Shown: piece after piece, positions 56,464 to 64,000 of the stretch
Numbering within the stretch: position 1 is the first letter of the stretch
Layout: each line of letters begins with the position of its first letter
Assembly: GCA_045110675.1 (NCBI GenBank)
Contig: JBGCGJ010000026.1
Span: 25,198 to 89,197 of the forward strand
From: JBALVT01 sp045110675
GTDB taxonomy: Bacteria; Pseudomonadota; Gammaproteobacteria; Pseudomonadales; Halieaceae
Length of the DNA stretch: 64,000 bases
Reading direction: 5' to 3'
Position numbers and translations under genes: made by a program
The notes under the pieces: generated by a model
Databases searched by the model: none
Told to the model about the DNA's origin: nothing
What the model saw: the letters and a program-made list of their open reading frames with translations, nothing else

Positions 56464-56484
56464 TGTATCAACTAACGCAAATCG

Positions 56485-57792
56485 TTACGCGACAGACCAA
56501 GTATGTGAACGGCCCGTAGGCGTCATGACCAACTTGGAGAACATTGAGTGTATATATGAAAGAAAAGCTAAGCTCACAGCTATTTGCAACCACTGGCTCG
56601 TCAGTGTGAAAAACTGATCTTGAAAAAACGAAAATATCAGGGGATAAAACAGAAAAGCCTGCATGACTCGAAATCCAAAGTGACTATTTCTTAGCGTAAA
56701 AATGGATCCAAGCAGAATACCTAAGAAGAAGTGGTAGATCGGGAAAAGCTGACCGAAGTCTCGATAGGGTGCGTGTACAAACGTATAGACATTGGTAGGT
56801 GCGGGTACAAATACATACGGCTGGATCAGATCCACCAATGGAACGTCACTCAGCCCAATGAAGTTGAAAAGGGAAATTATTGACCGCGCTGTGTATTGGC
56901 CTTCCAAAAGAATGTTCGTCGAATTTTGAACCATATCTAGCGCACTCAATGGACTAAGCATGTAGTACATCATTGTTTGGAAACCGGTCGTTACAATTTG
57001 TGCGAACGGCATGTCCAAGTTTCCCGCCTTACCCAATATCGCTCCAACCGTGAGGAATATGATAAATAGAATGGCAATCAGCTTGGCAAGCCTCGCAATG
57101 GCAATTGATCCCTTGCTCGCCAAACAAAATGTCACGGCTATAAGCAGCATAAAAGATCCTGTTCTCTGTGTTGAAAGAAAGCTCGTAATGAGAACTACCA
57201 ACAGGATGAGGTAGCCAATGATCTGCTGTCTTGGAGGTCGACCACCGTTTTTAGCGATAACAAAAACAGAGGCACACATGCCAAAGGTCGCAAAATACAT
57301 GACCGCTCCCCAGCTGGACCCCCTATAATTGACTTGATTTCTCAAATCACGAAATGATTCAAGGCCATAAAACCCAAAGTGCCCGAGGATTGTATTTACG
57401 GTGGACCACATCCAGACCAAGACGATCAGGGCGTAGAATAAGATTATAAGATCAAAAACATTGGCTTTCAGGTCGCTGCTCAAGCGCAAAACTTCGCTAT
57501 GCTTACTGTGGCTAATTCGATAATTCCGTAAAAAAAATCCGACTGATAGATAGCCTATGAGAACGGCGATGACGGCTTTGATAATCGCAAAGTTGGTCGA
57601 TAGACTAACAGACCTCAAAGGCATCAGATCCAGTGAGACGACGAAAAAATGAAGACCCAGCACGATGATCCAACTTCCTAGGAAAATTTTCATGGGCAAG
57701 TGTTTTTTAGGCGACAGAGTAAATATCGCAACTACTAGGATGACTAGTATTGCCAAGGGCAGAAGATAAGCAAACGGATCGTATGAACTCAC
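56485..57792 (-). CDS. Wzy-like oligosaccharide repeat-unit polymerase
   Basis: 435 residues, GTG start. About eleven membrane helices and one large loop (about 250-330, with PYVFVPAPTNVYTFVHAPYRDFG), the layout of O-antigen/EPS polymerases. Sequence identity in this family is low, so the call rests on topology and position next to a flippase. Its start overlaps the flippase stop by one base. Confidence 0.75.
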   Translation of the reverse strand: MSSYDPFAYLLPLAILVILVVAIFTLSPKKHLPMKIFLGSWIIVLGLHFFVVSLDLMPLRSVSLSTNFAIIKAVIAVLIGYLSVGFFLRNYRISHSKHSEVLRLSSDLKANVFDLIILFYALIVLVWMWSTVNTILGHFGFYGLESFRDLRNQVNYRGSSWGAVMYFATFGMCASVFVIAKNGGRPPRQQIIGYLILLVVLITSFLSTQRTGSFMLLIAVTFCLASKGSIAIARLAKLIAILFIIFLTVGAILGKAGNLDMPFAQIVTTGFQTMMYYMLSPLSALDMVQNSTNILLEGQYTARSIISLFNFIGLSDVPLVDLIQPYVFVPAPTNVYTFVHAPYRDFGQLFPIYHFFLGILLGSIFTLRNSHFGFRVMQAFLFYPLIFSFFQDQFFTLTSQWLQIAVSLAFLSYIHSMFSKLVMTPTGRSHTWSVA

Positions 57793-58994
57793 TAGGCAAT
57801 CCGCTCCCGAAAAGAAATACTTCTGAGGGCGTAGTAGAACCCAGAGACGATAATTGCCAACGCTACGGACGCCACCGCGTCAAATGAGCCGTGATAAATC
57901 AAAGCATAGCTCAACATAAGAAATATACCGAAGCCAACGCAGATATTCACAGAATTACTTACAACTCTACGCGCCAGCTCTGCTTTCTTATGGGTAAGAC
58001 TAAGAATTTGCCAAACAATACACGCACTAACAACGAGCAAAACATTACCCGCAAGCAAATCGAAATCGCCAAAAAGTCCCGGCATAAACCAGTAGACCAT
58101 GTACAGCAGGAAATAAGAGGCCGTGCACAATGCCAGGTATACACAGATGCCAAGCAGATATATACGGCGAACAGTTTCTAAATTTCCTATATCCCATTCT
58201 CGCGAGAGCAGAGGGAACACCGACATTACAACGGCAGAGTTGATCATTCCAAAGCCCCGATAGAATACATCTGCTACAGCCGAGAATTGACCGAGTGCAG
58301 TTGATCCGGCTGCAGAGTCAATCATAGCTTTTCCAACGAGCCATGGAGCACCAGCGATTAGCAACCATGCTGCACCATTCAGACCGTACAAGAACCTCTC
58401 ATGTATCCACGAGAACTTAGGGATCACGAGACTACATTTTGGCATGCATAACATCATAGGAACTAGGTATGACAAAACTGAAGCAAAGATCACCTGAGCA
58501 ATATTCAATCCACCAAGATACTTTTCACTTCCAACGACAAGCGTGAAAAAGAGACCGACCCTTAAAAACTCTATATACGCTAGCTTCGCTATTTTACCAT
58601 CAAGTTGAAACAAAACCGCTGTGCAAGCATAGAAGATTGCAAACAAGCATATTAGAGACATGCCCGAAGCATAAACTACCGAGTCGGAATACAAGAAAAC
58701 CACAGGAAAAGTGAGTAGCGAAGAAATTGTCGAAACTACAACTACCGAAAAAATAAACTTATTCTGATCAGCAGGCTCCGACGACAAATACCGATACATT
58801 GGTTGCGTCACCAGCGCACTTCCTACCGCTACAACCAACAAAGTATAAGCTTGTAGTATGGAGTACCTACCATAGTCGTCTAAGCCCAAATACATAATGA
58901 CTAAAGGCAGCGTGACTATTCCAAAAACACCGGGCAATACCTTGATCGCGCTGTATTTTAAAATGGAAACAACCTGTTCAACCAATTGGCTCAT
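57792..58994 (-). CDS. Wzx-like polysaccharide flippase
   Basis: 400 residues from ATG 58994 (MSQLVEQVVSILKYSAIKVLPG); a GTG at 59036 would add 14 hydrophobic residues. About twelve to fourteen membrane helices, with the MATE/Wzx start (KVLPGVFGIVTLPLVIMYLG). It would move undecaprenyl-linked repeat units across the inner membrane to the polymerase encoded next. Confidence 0.8.
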   Translation of the reverse strand: MSQLVEQVVSILKYSAIKVLPGVFGIVTLPLVIMYLGLDDYGRYSILQAYTLLVVAVGSALVTQPMYRYLSSEPADQNKFIFSVVVVSTISSLLTFPVVFLYSDSVVYASGMSLICLFAIFYACTAVLFQLDGKIAKLAYIEFLRVGLFFTLVVGSEKYLGGLNIAQVIFASVLSYLVPMMLCMPKCSLVIPKFSWIHERFLYGLNGAAWLLIAGAPWLVGKAMIDSAAGSTALGQFSAVADVFYRGFGMINSAVVMSVFPLLSREWDIGNLETVRRIYLLGICVYLALCTASYFLLYMVYWFMPGLFGDFDLLAGNVLLVVSACIVWQILSLTHKKAELARRVVSNSVNICVGFGIFLMLSYALIYHGSFDAVASVALAIIVSGFYYALRSISFRERIA

Positions 58995-59097
58995 TGGGTA
59001 ACTACACAGAAAGTAAATACGCACAGCCAAATACACTGAAAAACAACTTTAAGGATAAGTGGAATCTCTCGCAGCTTGGATTTTCGACTACTGCGCA

Positions 59098-59838
59098 CTA
59101 GCTAGCTAAGGGTAAATCTAGTTGATTAGCAGCAATGACTGCGGGAGTCGTTACAGTTAACTCGGTAGCCTTTTCATCCCCAAATTGGCTAGCGATGGCA
59201 TCAAAAGCTTGCTTTAAAACAGGCTTCCGAGCCTTACAGTTATGTCCATCACTGGCTACAACGGTAATCAGGTTTTCCTTTAGCATTCTTAGAGCTAGCT
59301 CCTGTGCTCTAGCACCAAAGCCTCCAACAATCGAACCTGAAGTTAACTGTAGCCAACAGCCAGCTTCCACAAACGAATGAATTTGGGTTGGGTCATTCAT
59401 TAGCTGCTTATTTCGCTCTGGATGGGCAATAAGAGGACGGATACCCCTGCCGAGCAGCCAGGACACCAACTTGTCGCTGCCCGGGATAATATGAGCATGA
59501 GGGAATTCGAGTAGCATAATATCGTAGCCGTTTACTTTTCCATAGAACGGAATTTCTCCGCGTTCTACTTGATGAATAATTTCATCTGTCAACCTTACTT
59601 CCCCAGCGAAACCCAACTGCAATGGAATTTCTAACTCATCAAGCTGCGTTTGCAGCTCATCGCACAATTTCGCAATAAGCTCGCGGCTGTTATCCCAGCG
59701 TCCGGGATGAATATGTGGTGTAACGATAGCGTGGGTAACGCCGTCTTCTGCCGCCATTCTACAGAGCTCAATGGACTCCTTCATGGTGTCTGGACCATCA
59801 TCTATTCCGGGAAGAAGGTGACAATGTAGATCAATCAT
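59098..59838 (-). CDS. CpsB/CapC-type tyrosine-protein phosphatase
   Basis: 246 residues, PHP-fold phosphatase. DLHCHLLPGIDDG at 3-15, VTPHIHPG, and later DGHN in VVASDGHNCK carry the metal ligands. It removes phosphate from the C-terminal tyrosines of the Wzc-like kinase encoded immediately upstream (5-base gap). Confidence 0.92.
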   Translation of the reverse strand: MIDLHCHLLPGIDDGPDTMKESIELCRMAAEDGVTHAIVTPHIHPGRWDNSRELIAKLCDELQTQLDELEIPLQLGFAGEVRLTDEIIHQVERGEIPFYGKVNGYDIMLLEFPHAHIIPGSDKLVSWLLGRGIRPLIAHPERNKQLMNDPTQIHSFVEAGCWLQLTSGSIVGGFGARAQELALRMLKENLITVVASDGHNCKARKPVLKQAFDAIASQFGDEKATELTVTTPAVIAANQLDLPLAS

Positions 59839-59843
59839 CTTCT

Positions 59844-62048
59844 TTACGCACTTTCATCGGCCTGATAGTAATCTTCAAACTGGTAGTATTTACCGGCCTT
59901 TTTCGAATCGACTAAGTTCAGTACCACTCCGGTGATATTCCCATTTGAGGCTTGCATACTTGCGATGCCCTTTTGCGCTAGAGTCGCAGAGGTCGAATCA
60001 GCATTCACTACATAGATTATTGAGTCCGCATAGGATGCCAATATTAGCGCGTCGCTTACCGCCTGAACTGGAGCGGAGTCTATGATTATCCTTTGATAAC
60101 GTTCTTTCAGATACTGAAGAGATGCGACAAATTTTTTGGAACTAATCATCTCCAAGGGATTTGGTGGGATGACTCCTGCCGGCATCACATGAACATTCAT
60201 GTCAGAAAGGTATTCAATACAATCTTCCAACTTCGCCGCACCTGACACAAAGTGGGAAAGCCCCTGATGATTTGGCGCCAACGAACACTCTCTTGCTAAA
60301 CTTGGTCTGCGTAAATCTCCACCAATAATAAGTGTTTTTTCCATTTGCCCAAGAGCAGCACCTAGATTCAGGGCCGTTGTAGACTTGCCTTCGCCTTGAA
60401 CGGTGGAGGTCACTAAAATTATTTTCGCTGGGCTATCCAAGCCACTCAATACAATACCCGTTCGAATGGTGCGAATAGCTTCTGCGTAATGGCTCTGAGT
60501 ATTTTCCCAGAATTGCTCGAATCCGCCCTTTTTATCGCGTTTAACCTTAGGTACCACTCCCAACAGAGCCACTCCCAATTTCTCCTGAACATCGTCTGGA
60601 GAGCTTATCGTGTTATCAAGAATATCGAGCAATATTGCAACACCACATCCAAGCATTAAACCGAGCATAAAGGCGAGAATAATACTGAGCTTTTTGTTGG
60701 GTTTAACGGGGTAATTTGGTGCAAGCGCCCTATCCAATACACGAGCGTGCGGCTTTTCAAATCCACCGGTTTCGCTAACGCTCTTGATGCGGGTAAAGAA
60801 AATATCGTAGAGCTGCCTATTCGTGTCCACGTCTCTTTGCAGTTCTTCTAGTTGAAATTCAATTCGATTAAAGTCCTGCATTTCCGACTTACGGCTTTTC
60901 CAAGTCTCTCTTAATTGGTTTTCATTCCTTAATGCAACCTCGTACTCGCGGCTAATACCGGATACAACTTTCCTAACTTCTCGATTGAGCTCTTTTGAAG
61001 CCGCAGTCAAATCTGATTGTGCAGCAATCATTTTAGGATGCAAAACACCATAGCGCTTAGCGAGCTCGTCCGCCTTGCGCAGAGCACGAACATGCTCGCT
61101 CTTCAACTCCCTGATCAGCTGATGCTGCAATACCGCGGGAATTGTCATGAGCTGCTCCGTGGAAGCGTTGCGCATGTCTTGGACTTCTTCTTTTATATTC
61201 TGTGCTTCAATCCTAGCTTTGCTAACCTCCTCAAGGCGATGGGAGAGGCTTCTCAGCTCTGCACCTCCAAGCCCAGTCACTCCCTCAACATCAACCAGCC
61301 CTTCTTGATCTCTGAAGTCTTGTAGAGCTTGCTCAGATGCACGTAGGTTCAATTTTAGATCAGCCAAACGCTCACCGAGCCAATCGGTGGCCTGTAAAGT
61401 ACCCGATAGCCGAGTTTCAAGATTGCCACTTATGAATTCTTCAGCCACAGCATTAACTATCTGCGCTGCTAGCTCTCGATTGGTTGATTCATAGCTGATA
61501 TAAACAATGAAACTGAACTCTACCGGCGAGACGCTTAAGCTTCCTGAAATATCACTTGTTATCCATTGAATCGCCTGCTCGTCCATTTCTTCTTGCGTAA
61601 GTTGTATTGGCGGTTCTTGTTCGCGAGCTGGTAATAGGCTTTTTAAATCAAAATCAAACCACGGTTCGGTCTTCTCCTCATCCGGCAGGAACGTGGGATG
61701 TTTGTGAAGTTGGAGCCTTCGAACAACTCGCTCTGCCAGATTCCGACTTTTCAGTATTTCAAATTGAGTCTGCGTATACTGATAATTTCCCGCGCCAAGG
61801 GAATACACTTCTTCAACAGAGACGACATTCGCTTCTTGACTTTCTAAGGCAATAGAAGCCGTTGCCCGATAAACCGGCTCCATCGAAAAAACTAATAATC
61901 CTGCCATCAAGGCCAATATGAAGCCTAGGCCTATAATTCCCCATTTATAATGCAGAATGGCGCGGAAGAGGCGACTTAAGTCAATAAAGTCATCATCAGT
62001 CTCCTGATAAGCACCCATGTGCCGCGGAATATCTGCAGTTCTATTCAT
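59844..62048 (-). CDS. Wzc-like polysaccharide co-polymerase and tyrosine autokinase
   Basis: 734 residues. N-terminal Wzz domain with a membrane segment at about 37-57, long periplasmic coiled-coil region, a second membrane segment in the last 300 residues, then a BY-kinase with Walker A QGEGKSTT, IIGGDLRRPSL (Walker A') and IIIDSAPV (Walker B). The tail KYYQFEDYYQADESA carries the tyrosine cluster that is phosphorylated. It controls export and chain length. Confidence 0.93.
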   Translation of the reverse strand: MNRTADIPRHMGAYQETDDDFIDLSRLFRAILHYKWGIIGLGFILALMAGLLVFSMEPVYRATASIALESQEANVVSVEEVYSLGAGNYQYTQTQFEILKSRNLAERVVRRLQLHKHPTFLPDEEKTEPWFDFDLKSLLPAREQEPPIQLTQEEMDEQAIQWITSDISGSLSVSPVEFSFIVYISYESTNRELAAQIVNAVAEEFISGNLETRLSGTLQATDWLGERLADLKLNLRASEQALQDFRDQEGLVDVEGVTGLGGAELRSLSHRLEEVSKARIEAQNIKEEVQDMRNASTEQLMTIPAVLQHQLIRELKSEHVRALRKADELAKRYGVLHPKMIAAQSDLTAASKELNREVRKVVSGISREYEVALRNENQLRETWKSRKSEMQDFNRIEFQLEELQRDVDTNRQLYDIFFTRIKSVSETGGFEKPHARVLDRALAPNYPVKPNKKLSIILAFMLGLMLGCGVAILLDILDNTISSPDDVQEKLGVALLGVVPKVKRDKKGGFEQFWENTQSHYAEAIRTIRTGIVLSGLDSPAKIILVTSTVQGEGKSTTALNLGAALGQMEKTLIIGGDLRRPSLARECSLAPNHQGLSHFVSGAAKLEDCIEYLSDMNVHVMPAGVIPPNPLEMISSKKFVASLQYLKERYQRIIIDSAPVQAVSDALILASYADSIIYVVNADSTSATLAQKGIASMQASNGNITGVVLNLVDSKKAGKYYQFEDYYQADESA

Positions 62049-62591
62049 TTAAAAGAACGTATCCTTCACCGTAATTATGTCTCCAGGCTTTATTCGGTAA
62101 TCCATTCCCACTTTTTGCTCTGCCAGATCGGGGTCATTGTCTGCAATCACTAGGACTTCCTTTTTATTGGCGCGCTCCGTAAATCCACCGGCGAGCGAAA
62201 TCGCCTTTCTCATTGTCAACCCGGGCTGAAAGTCGACACCGCCGGGGTTTTTAACCTCGCCATTCACAAAAAAAGGGCGGTATTTAACAACACTGACGGA
62301 CACACGGGGATCTATCAAATAATCGGGTTTAAGCCCTGCGGTGATTTCCGCCTGCAGTCGGCTCGCCGTTTTTCCGGTGACTTTCAATTCACCCAAAAAA
62401 GGATAAGAGATACGACCATTTTGCCCAATTAGTAATTTTTCGAAACTCAGATCAGTCTCTCCATAAACATAAACCCGCACGGAATCACCTGAACTCAACG
62501 TGTAACCGTCTTCATCCTGGGCGCTAAGACTAAGCGGCAGAGAAAATAATCCAACAAAAATTGTGAACAGAGTTAGCGGTAATTTATGCAC
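62049..62591 (-). CDS. Wza-like outer-membrane polysaccharide export protein (short form)
   Basis: 180 residues. Signal peptide (cleavage after SLSA, residue 24), then the Poly_export domain (YTLSSGDSVRVYVYGETDL) and one SLBB domain (FFVNGEVKNPGGVDFQPG). It is about half the length of E. coli Wza and has no visible membrane-spanning C-terminal helix. Short members of this family need a separate outer-membrane beta-barrel, and one is encoded at 63104. It ends one base before the wzc-like start. Confidence 0.87.
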   Translation of the reverse strand: MHKLPLTLFTIFVGLFSLPLSLSAQDEDGYTLSSGDSVRVYVYGETDLSFEKLLIGQNGRISYPFLGELKVTGKTASRLQAEITAGLKPDYLIDPRVSVSVVKYRPFFVNGEVKNPGGVDFQPGLTMRKAISLAGGFTERANKKEVLVIADNDPDLAEQKVGMDYRIKPGDIITVKDTFF

Positions 62592-62618
62592 ACAGACTAC
62601 CTCGGGCAGTTCATTAAC

Positions 62619-63089
62619 TTAGATTCCTTGGGCGTAGAGTTGAAGGTCTGTCAGCTGACCTCTGGCCCACCTTTCAGTCTCACCACTATTATTAGAGTTA
62701 GACAAGTATTCTAACAGTTTTATCCAGCTCTGTCGGTGAGCGGGTCGAGACTTTATAGCTCGTATTTGAACTGCAATAGTTTGCTTCATCAACAGATCTT
62801 GCGCACTTTGATCCGCCTCCCAGTATGCCAACCAAACCAGTATGTTCGATTGCAAACTAAGGTAACTCGGGTGTCTTGACGAATCTGACAATAGAGCGTC
62901 TATAGTTCGGGTAGTTCGTTTGATGGCATTTGCTGTGGGCTGGTAGTTCTCTCGTCCCCAAAAACTCACTTCGGTTTCGGCATTCGTGAACTGCAGATTT
63001 CCAACAAAAAGACTCGCAGCCTCCTTAATCAGAAGGACTACTAACACCACACTACCTAACCCAATTCCCTTGACGAAGACACTGCGCAT
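62619..63089 (-). CDS. Small membrane-anchored protein of the polysaccharide locus (VpsP-like by position)
   Basis: 156 residues. An N-terminal membrane segment (about 9-22), then a helical periplasmic part with TPR-like pattern (LLSDSSRHPSYLSLQSNILVWLAYWEA). I do not recognise the family. VpsP-type proteins lie in a similar place in Vibrio vps clusters, so that is an analogy from position. Between the barrel gene and the Wza-like gene. Confidence 0.55.
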   Translation of the reverse strand: MRSVFVKGIGLGSVVLVVLLIKEAASLFVGNLQFTNAETEVSFWGRENYQPTANAIKRTTRTIDALLSDSSRHPSYLSLQSNILVWLAYWEADQSAQDLLMKQTIAVQIRAIKSRPAHRQSWIKLLEYLSNSNNSGETERWARGQLTDLQLYAQGI

Positions 63090-63103
63090 GTAATGTCATG
63101 CCC

Positions 63104-64000
63104 TTAGAGACTCACATTAGCCTCAATAAAAATCACGTTCCGCTTATAATCAAACAACCTATCATCAGAATCACGATCTTCCCGCCGAAACCCGGCACCC
63201 AAATCCAACCAACGCTGCGCTGAGTAGCTATAGCTGGCTTCAATATCAAACCGGTCATCCTTTCGGTCAATGCCCGAGTAATCTTCGGTGCCGGTGAGCA
63301 CCAAAAATTTGGTCGAAGAACGGCCGCTCCAGTTGTGATCCCAAGCCAAGCTGTACTCTTGGGTATCAATGGAGTCTCCCCGGCCGTTTGTTTCCTGAGA
63401 ATAACGTCGAGTCTCAAACTTTATTGCCGAATAGGTTCTCGGCATGTACGTCAGATCAACCTCCCACTGGAAGCCATCGTCATCGTCACGCGCGGAAGAG
63501 TCGTACTCTCGATCGTAGGCACCGATCTTGACGCTTCCTTTGGTTTTCGCAGTCGCTTCCCACGTGATACCAACAAGGTAATTGTATTCTTCACTATCGA
63601 AGGAGCCGAAGCTGTCAAAGGGGCTGGTATGATCGTACTTGTTGTCGATAGCGCGCACTTGCACAAGCGCATCAGTTCTGGAGGCGATCTTCCAAAAAAA
63701 CGTTCCGCTTAGGGTGTCCTGCTCCCTGTCTCTAAAACGGGTAAAGCTGCGAAAGTTCTTAAAATCGTAATCAGCGGATTTTGCTTCCAGTCGCAAACGA
63801 CCTCTCGAAGAATTGTTACCGTAAGTATAAATACCGCCGTAGGTCTCGCGCACATACTCCACGGGGGCATCCACCAAACCACCGAAACCATCTGTTAAAC
63901 CGGTACCGCGTTTCTCGTGCCCATCGTAATACTCGCCGAAGACATCGAGTTGATGCTTGGCGTTAAACTCATGATGTAAATCCAGATTGACCTGCTGATC
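63104..64000 (-). CDS. Outer-membrane beta-barrel protein of the polysaccharide locus (N-terminus outside window)
   Basis: The frame is open from the right edge (299 codons), so the gene begins beyond 64000; a TTG at 63877 is not the start. The sequence is a run of short amphipathic strands with alternating aromatic residues (RGRLRLEAKS, YNYLVGITWEA, AIKFETRRYSQET), ending in a Leu-terminated strand EANVSL that suits barrel insertion. It resembles EpsL/capsule-type barrels that form the outer pore for EPS, paired with the short Wza-like protein. Confidence 0.78.
   Translation of the reverse strand, partial: DQQVNLDLHHEFNAKHQLDVFGEYYDGHEKRGTGLTDGFGGLVDAPVEYVRETYGGIYTYGNNSSRGRLRLEAKSADYDFKNFRSFTRFRDREQDTLSGTFFWKIASRTDALVQVRAIDNKYDHTSPFDSFGSFDSEEYNYLVGITWEATAKTKGSVKIGAYDREYDSSARDDDDGFQWEVDLTYMPRTYSAIKFETRRYSQETNGRGDSIDTQEYSLAWDHNWSGRSSTKFLVLTGTEDYSGIDRKDDRFDIEASYSYSAQRWLDLGAGFRREDRDSDDRLFDYKRNVIFIEANVSL

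Overview
The window is chromosomal DNA from a gammaproteobacterium. Gene order matches the Pseudomonas/Cellvibrionales side of the class: xseB-ispA; nrdR-ribD-ribE-ribBX-ribH-nusB-thiL-pgpA; and rpsF-rpsR-membrane gene-rplI-dnaB with rnr-rlmB upstream. A triple-repeat DnaT-like protein next to a lambda-P-like helicase loader, a RimB/RimK cassette, DUF3604 and steroid-type SDR/NTF2/DUF1295 genes suggest a marine Cellvibrionales-type organism. That placement is an inference from content only.

Layout. 1-5395: a plus-strand surface-glycan operon, cut by the left edge (three glycosyltransferases, a short GDP-mannose-dehydratase-like SDR, a zinc-binding sugar C-methyltransferase). 5442-6619: xseB-ispA. 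6644-13918: minus-strand riboflavin/thiamine/phospholipid block from nrdR down to ribA. 14077-14276: two hairpin elements. 14315-15577: glyA. 15722-20313: rimB-rimK-aspartoacylase cassette, ettA, PilZ gene. 20333-25516: radA, the DnaT-like and P-like genes, a second pair of hairpin elements, dnaB. 25696-31158: rplI, membrane gene, rpsR, rpsF, rlmB, rnr. 31516-34511: methyltransferase and two glycosyltransferases, followed by tRNA-Leu(CAG) at 34849. 35277-43795: mixed metabolic genes (SDR, NTF2-like, DUF1295, a DUF1971 remnant, a frameshifted MOSC gene, DUF3604 lipoprotein, ion channel, PqqD-like plus molybdopterin oxidoreductase). 43792-46975: M48 peptidase, LemA, AraC-like regulator. 47176-64000: a large Wzx/Wzy-type exopolysaccharide locus (WecA-like initiator, galE, a second epimerase, nucleotidyltransferase-fold protein, glycosyltransferases, polymerase, flippase, CpsB-like phosphatase, Wzc-like kinase, short Wza-like protein, and an outer-membrane barrel cut by the right edge).

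The most unusual signal is non-coding. Two loci (14077-14276 and 23561-24018) each hold two large hairpins in opposite orientation. Within a locus the hairpins share a core (its reverse complement in the partner) but have different arms that still pair, so the structure is kept while sequence varies. DNA on both sides is strand-skewed: G/T-rich on the left and A/C-rich on the right, strongest at the first locus. This is what strand-specific change in 3' single-stranded tails around a recurrent break would leave, although coding direction is a partial confounder. Other points to check are a RibBX whose RibB catalytic loop is degenerate, a MOSC gene frameshifted at a homopolymer, and the translationally coupled PqqD-like/molybdoenzyme pair.
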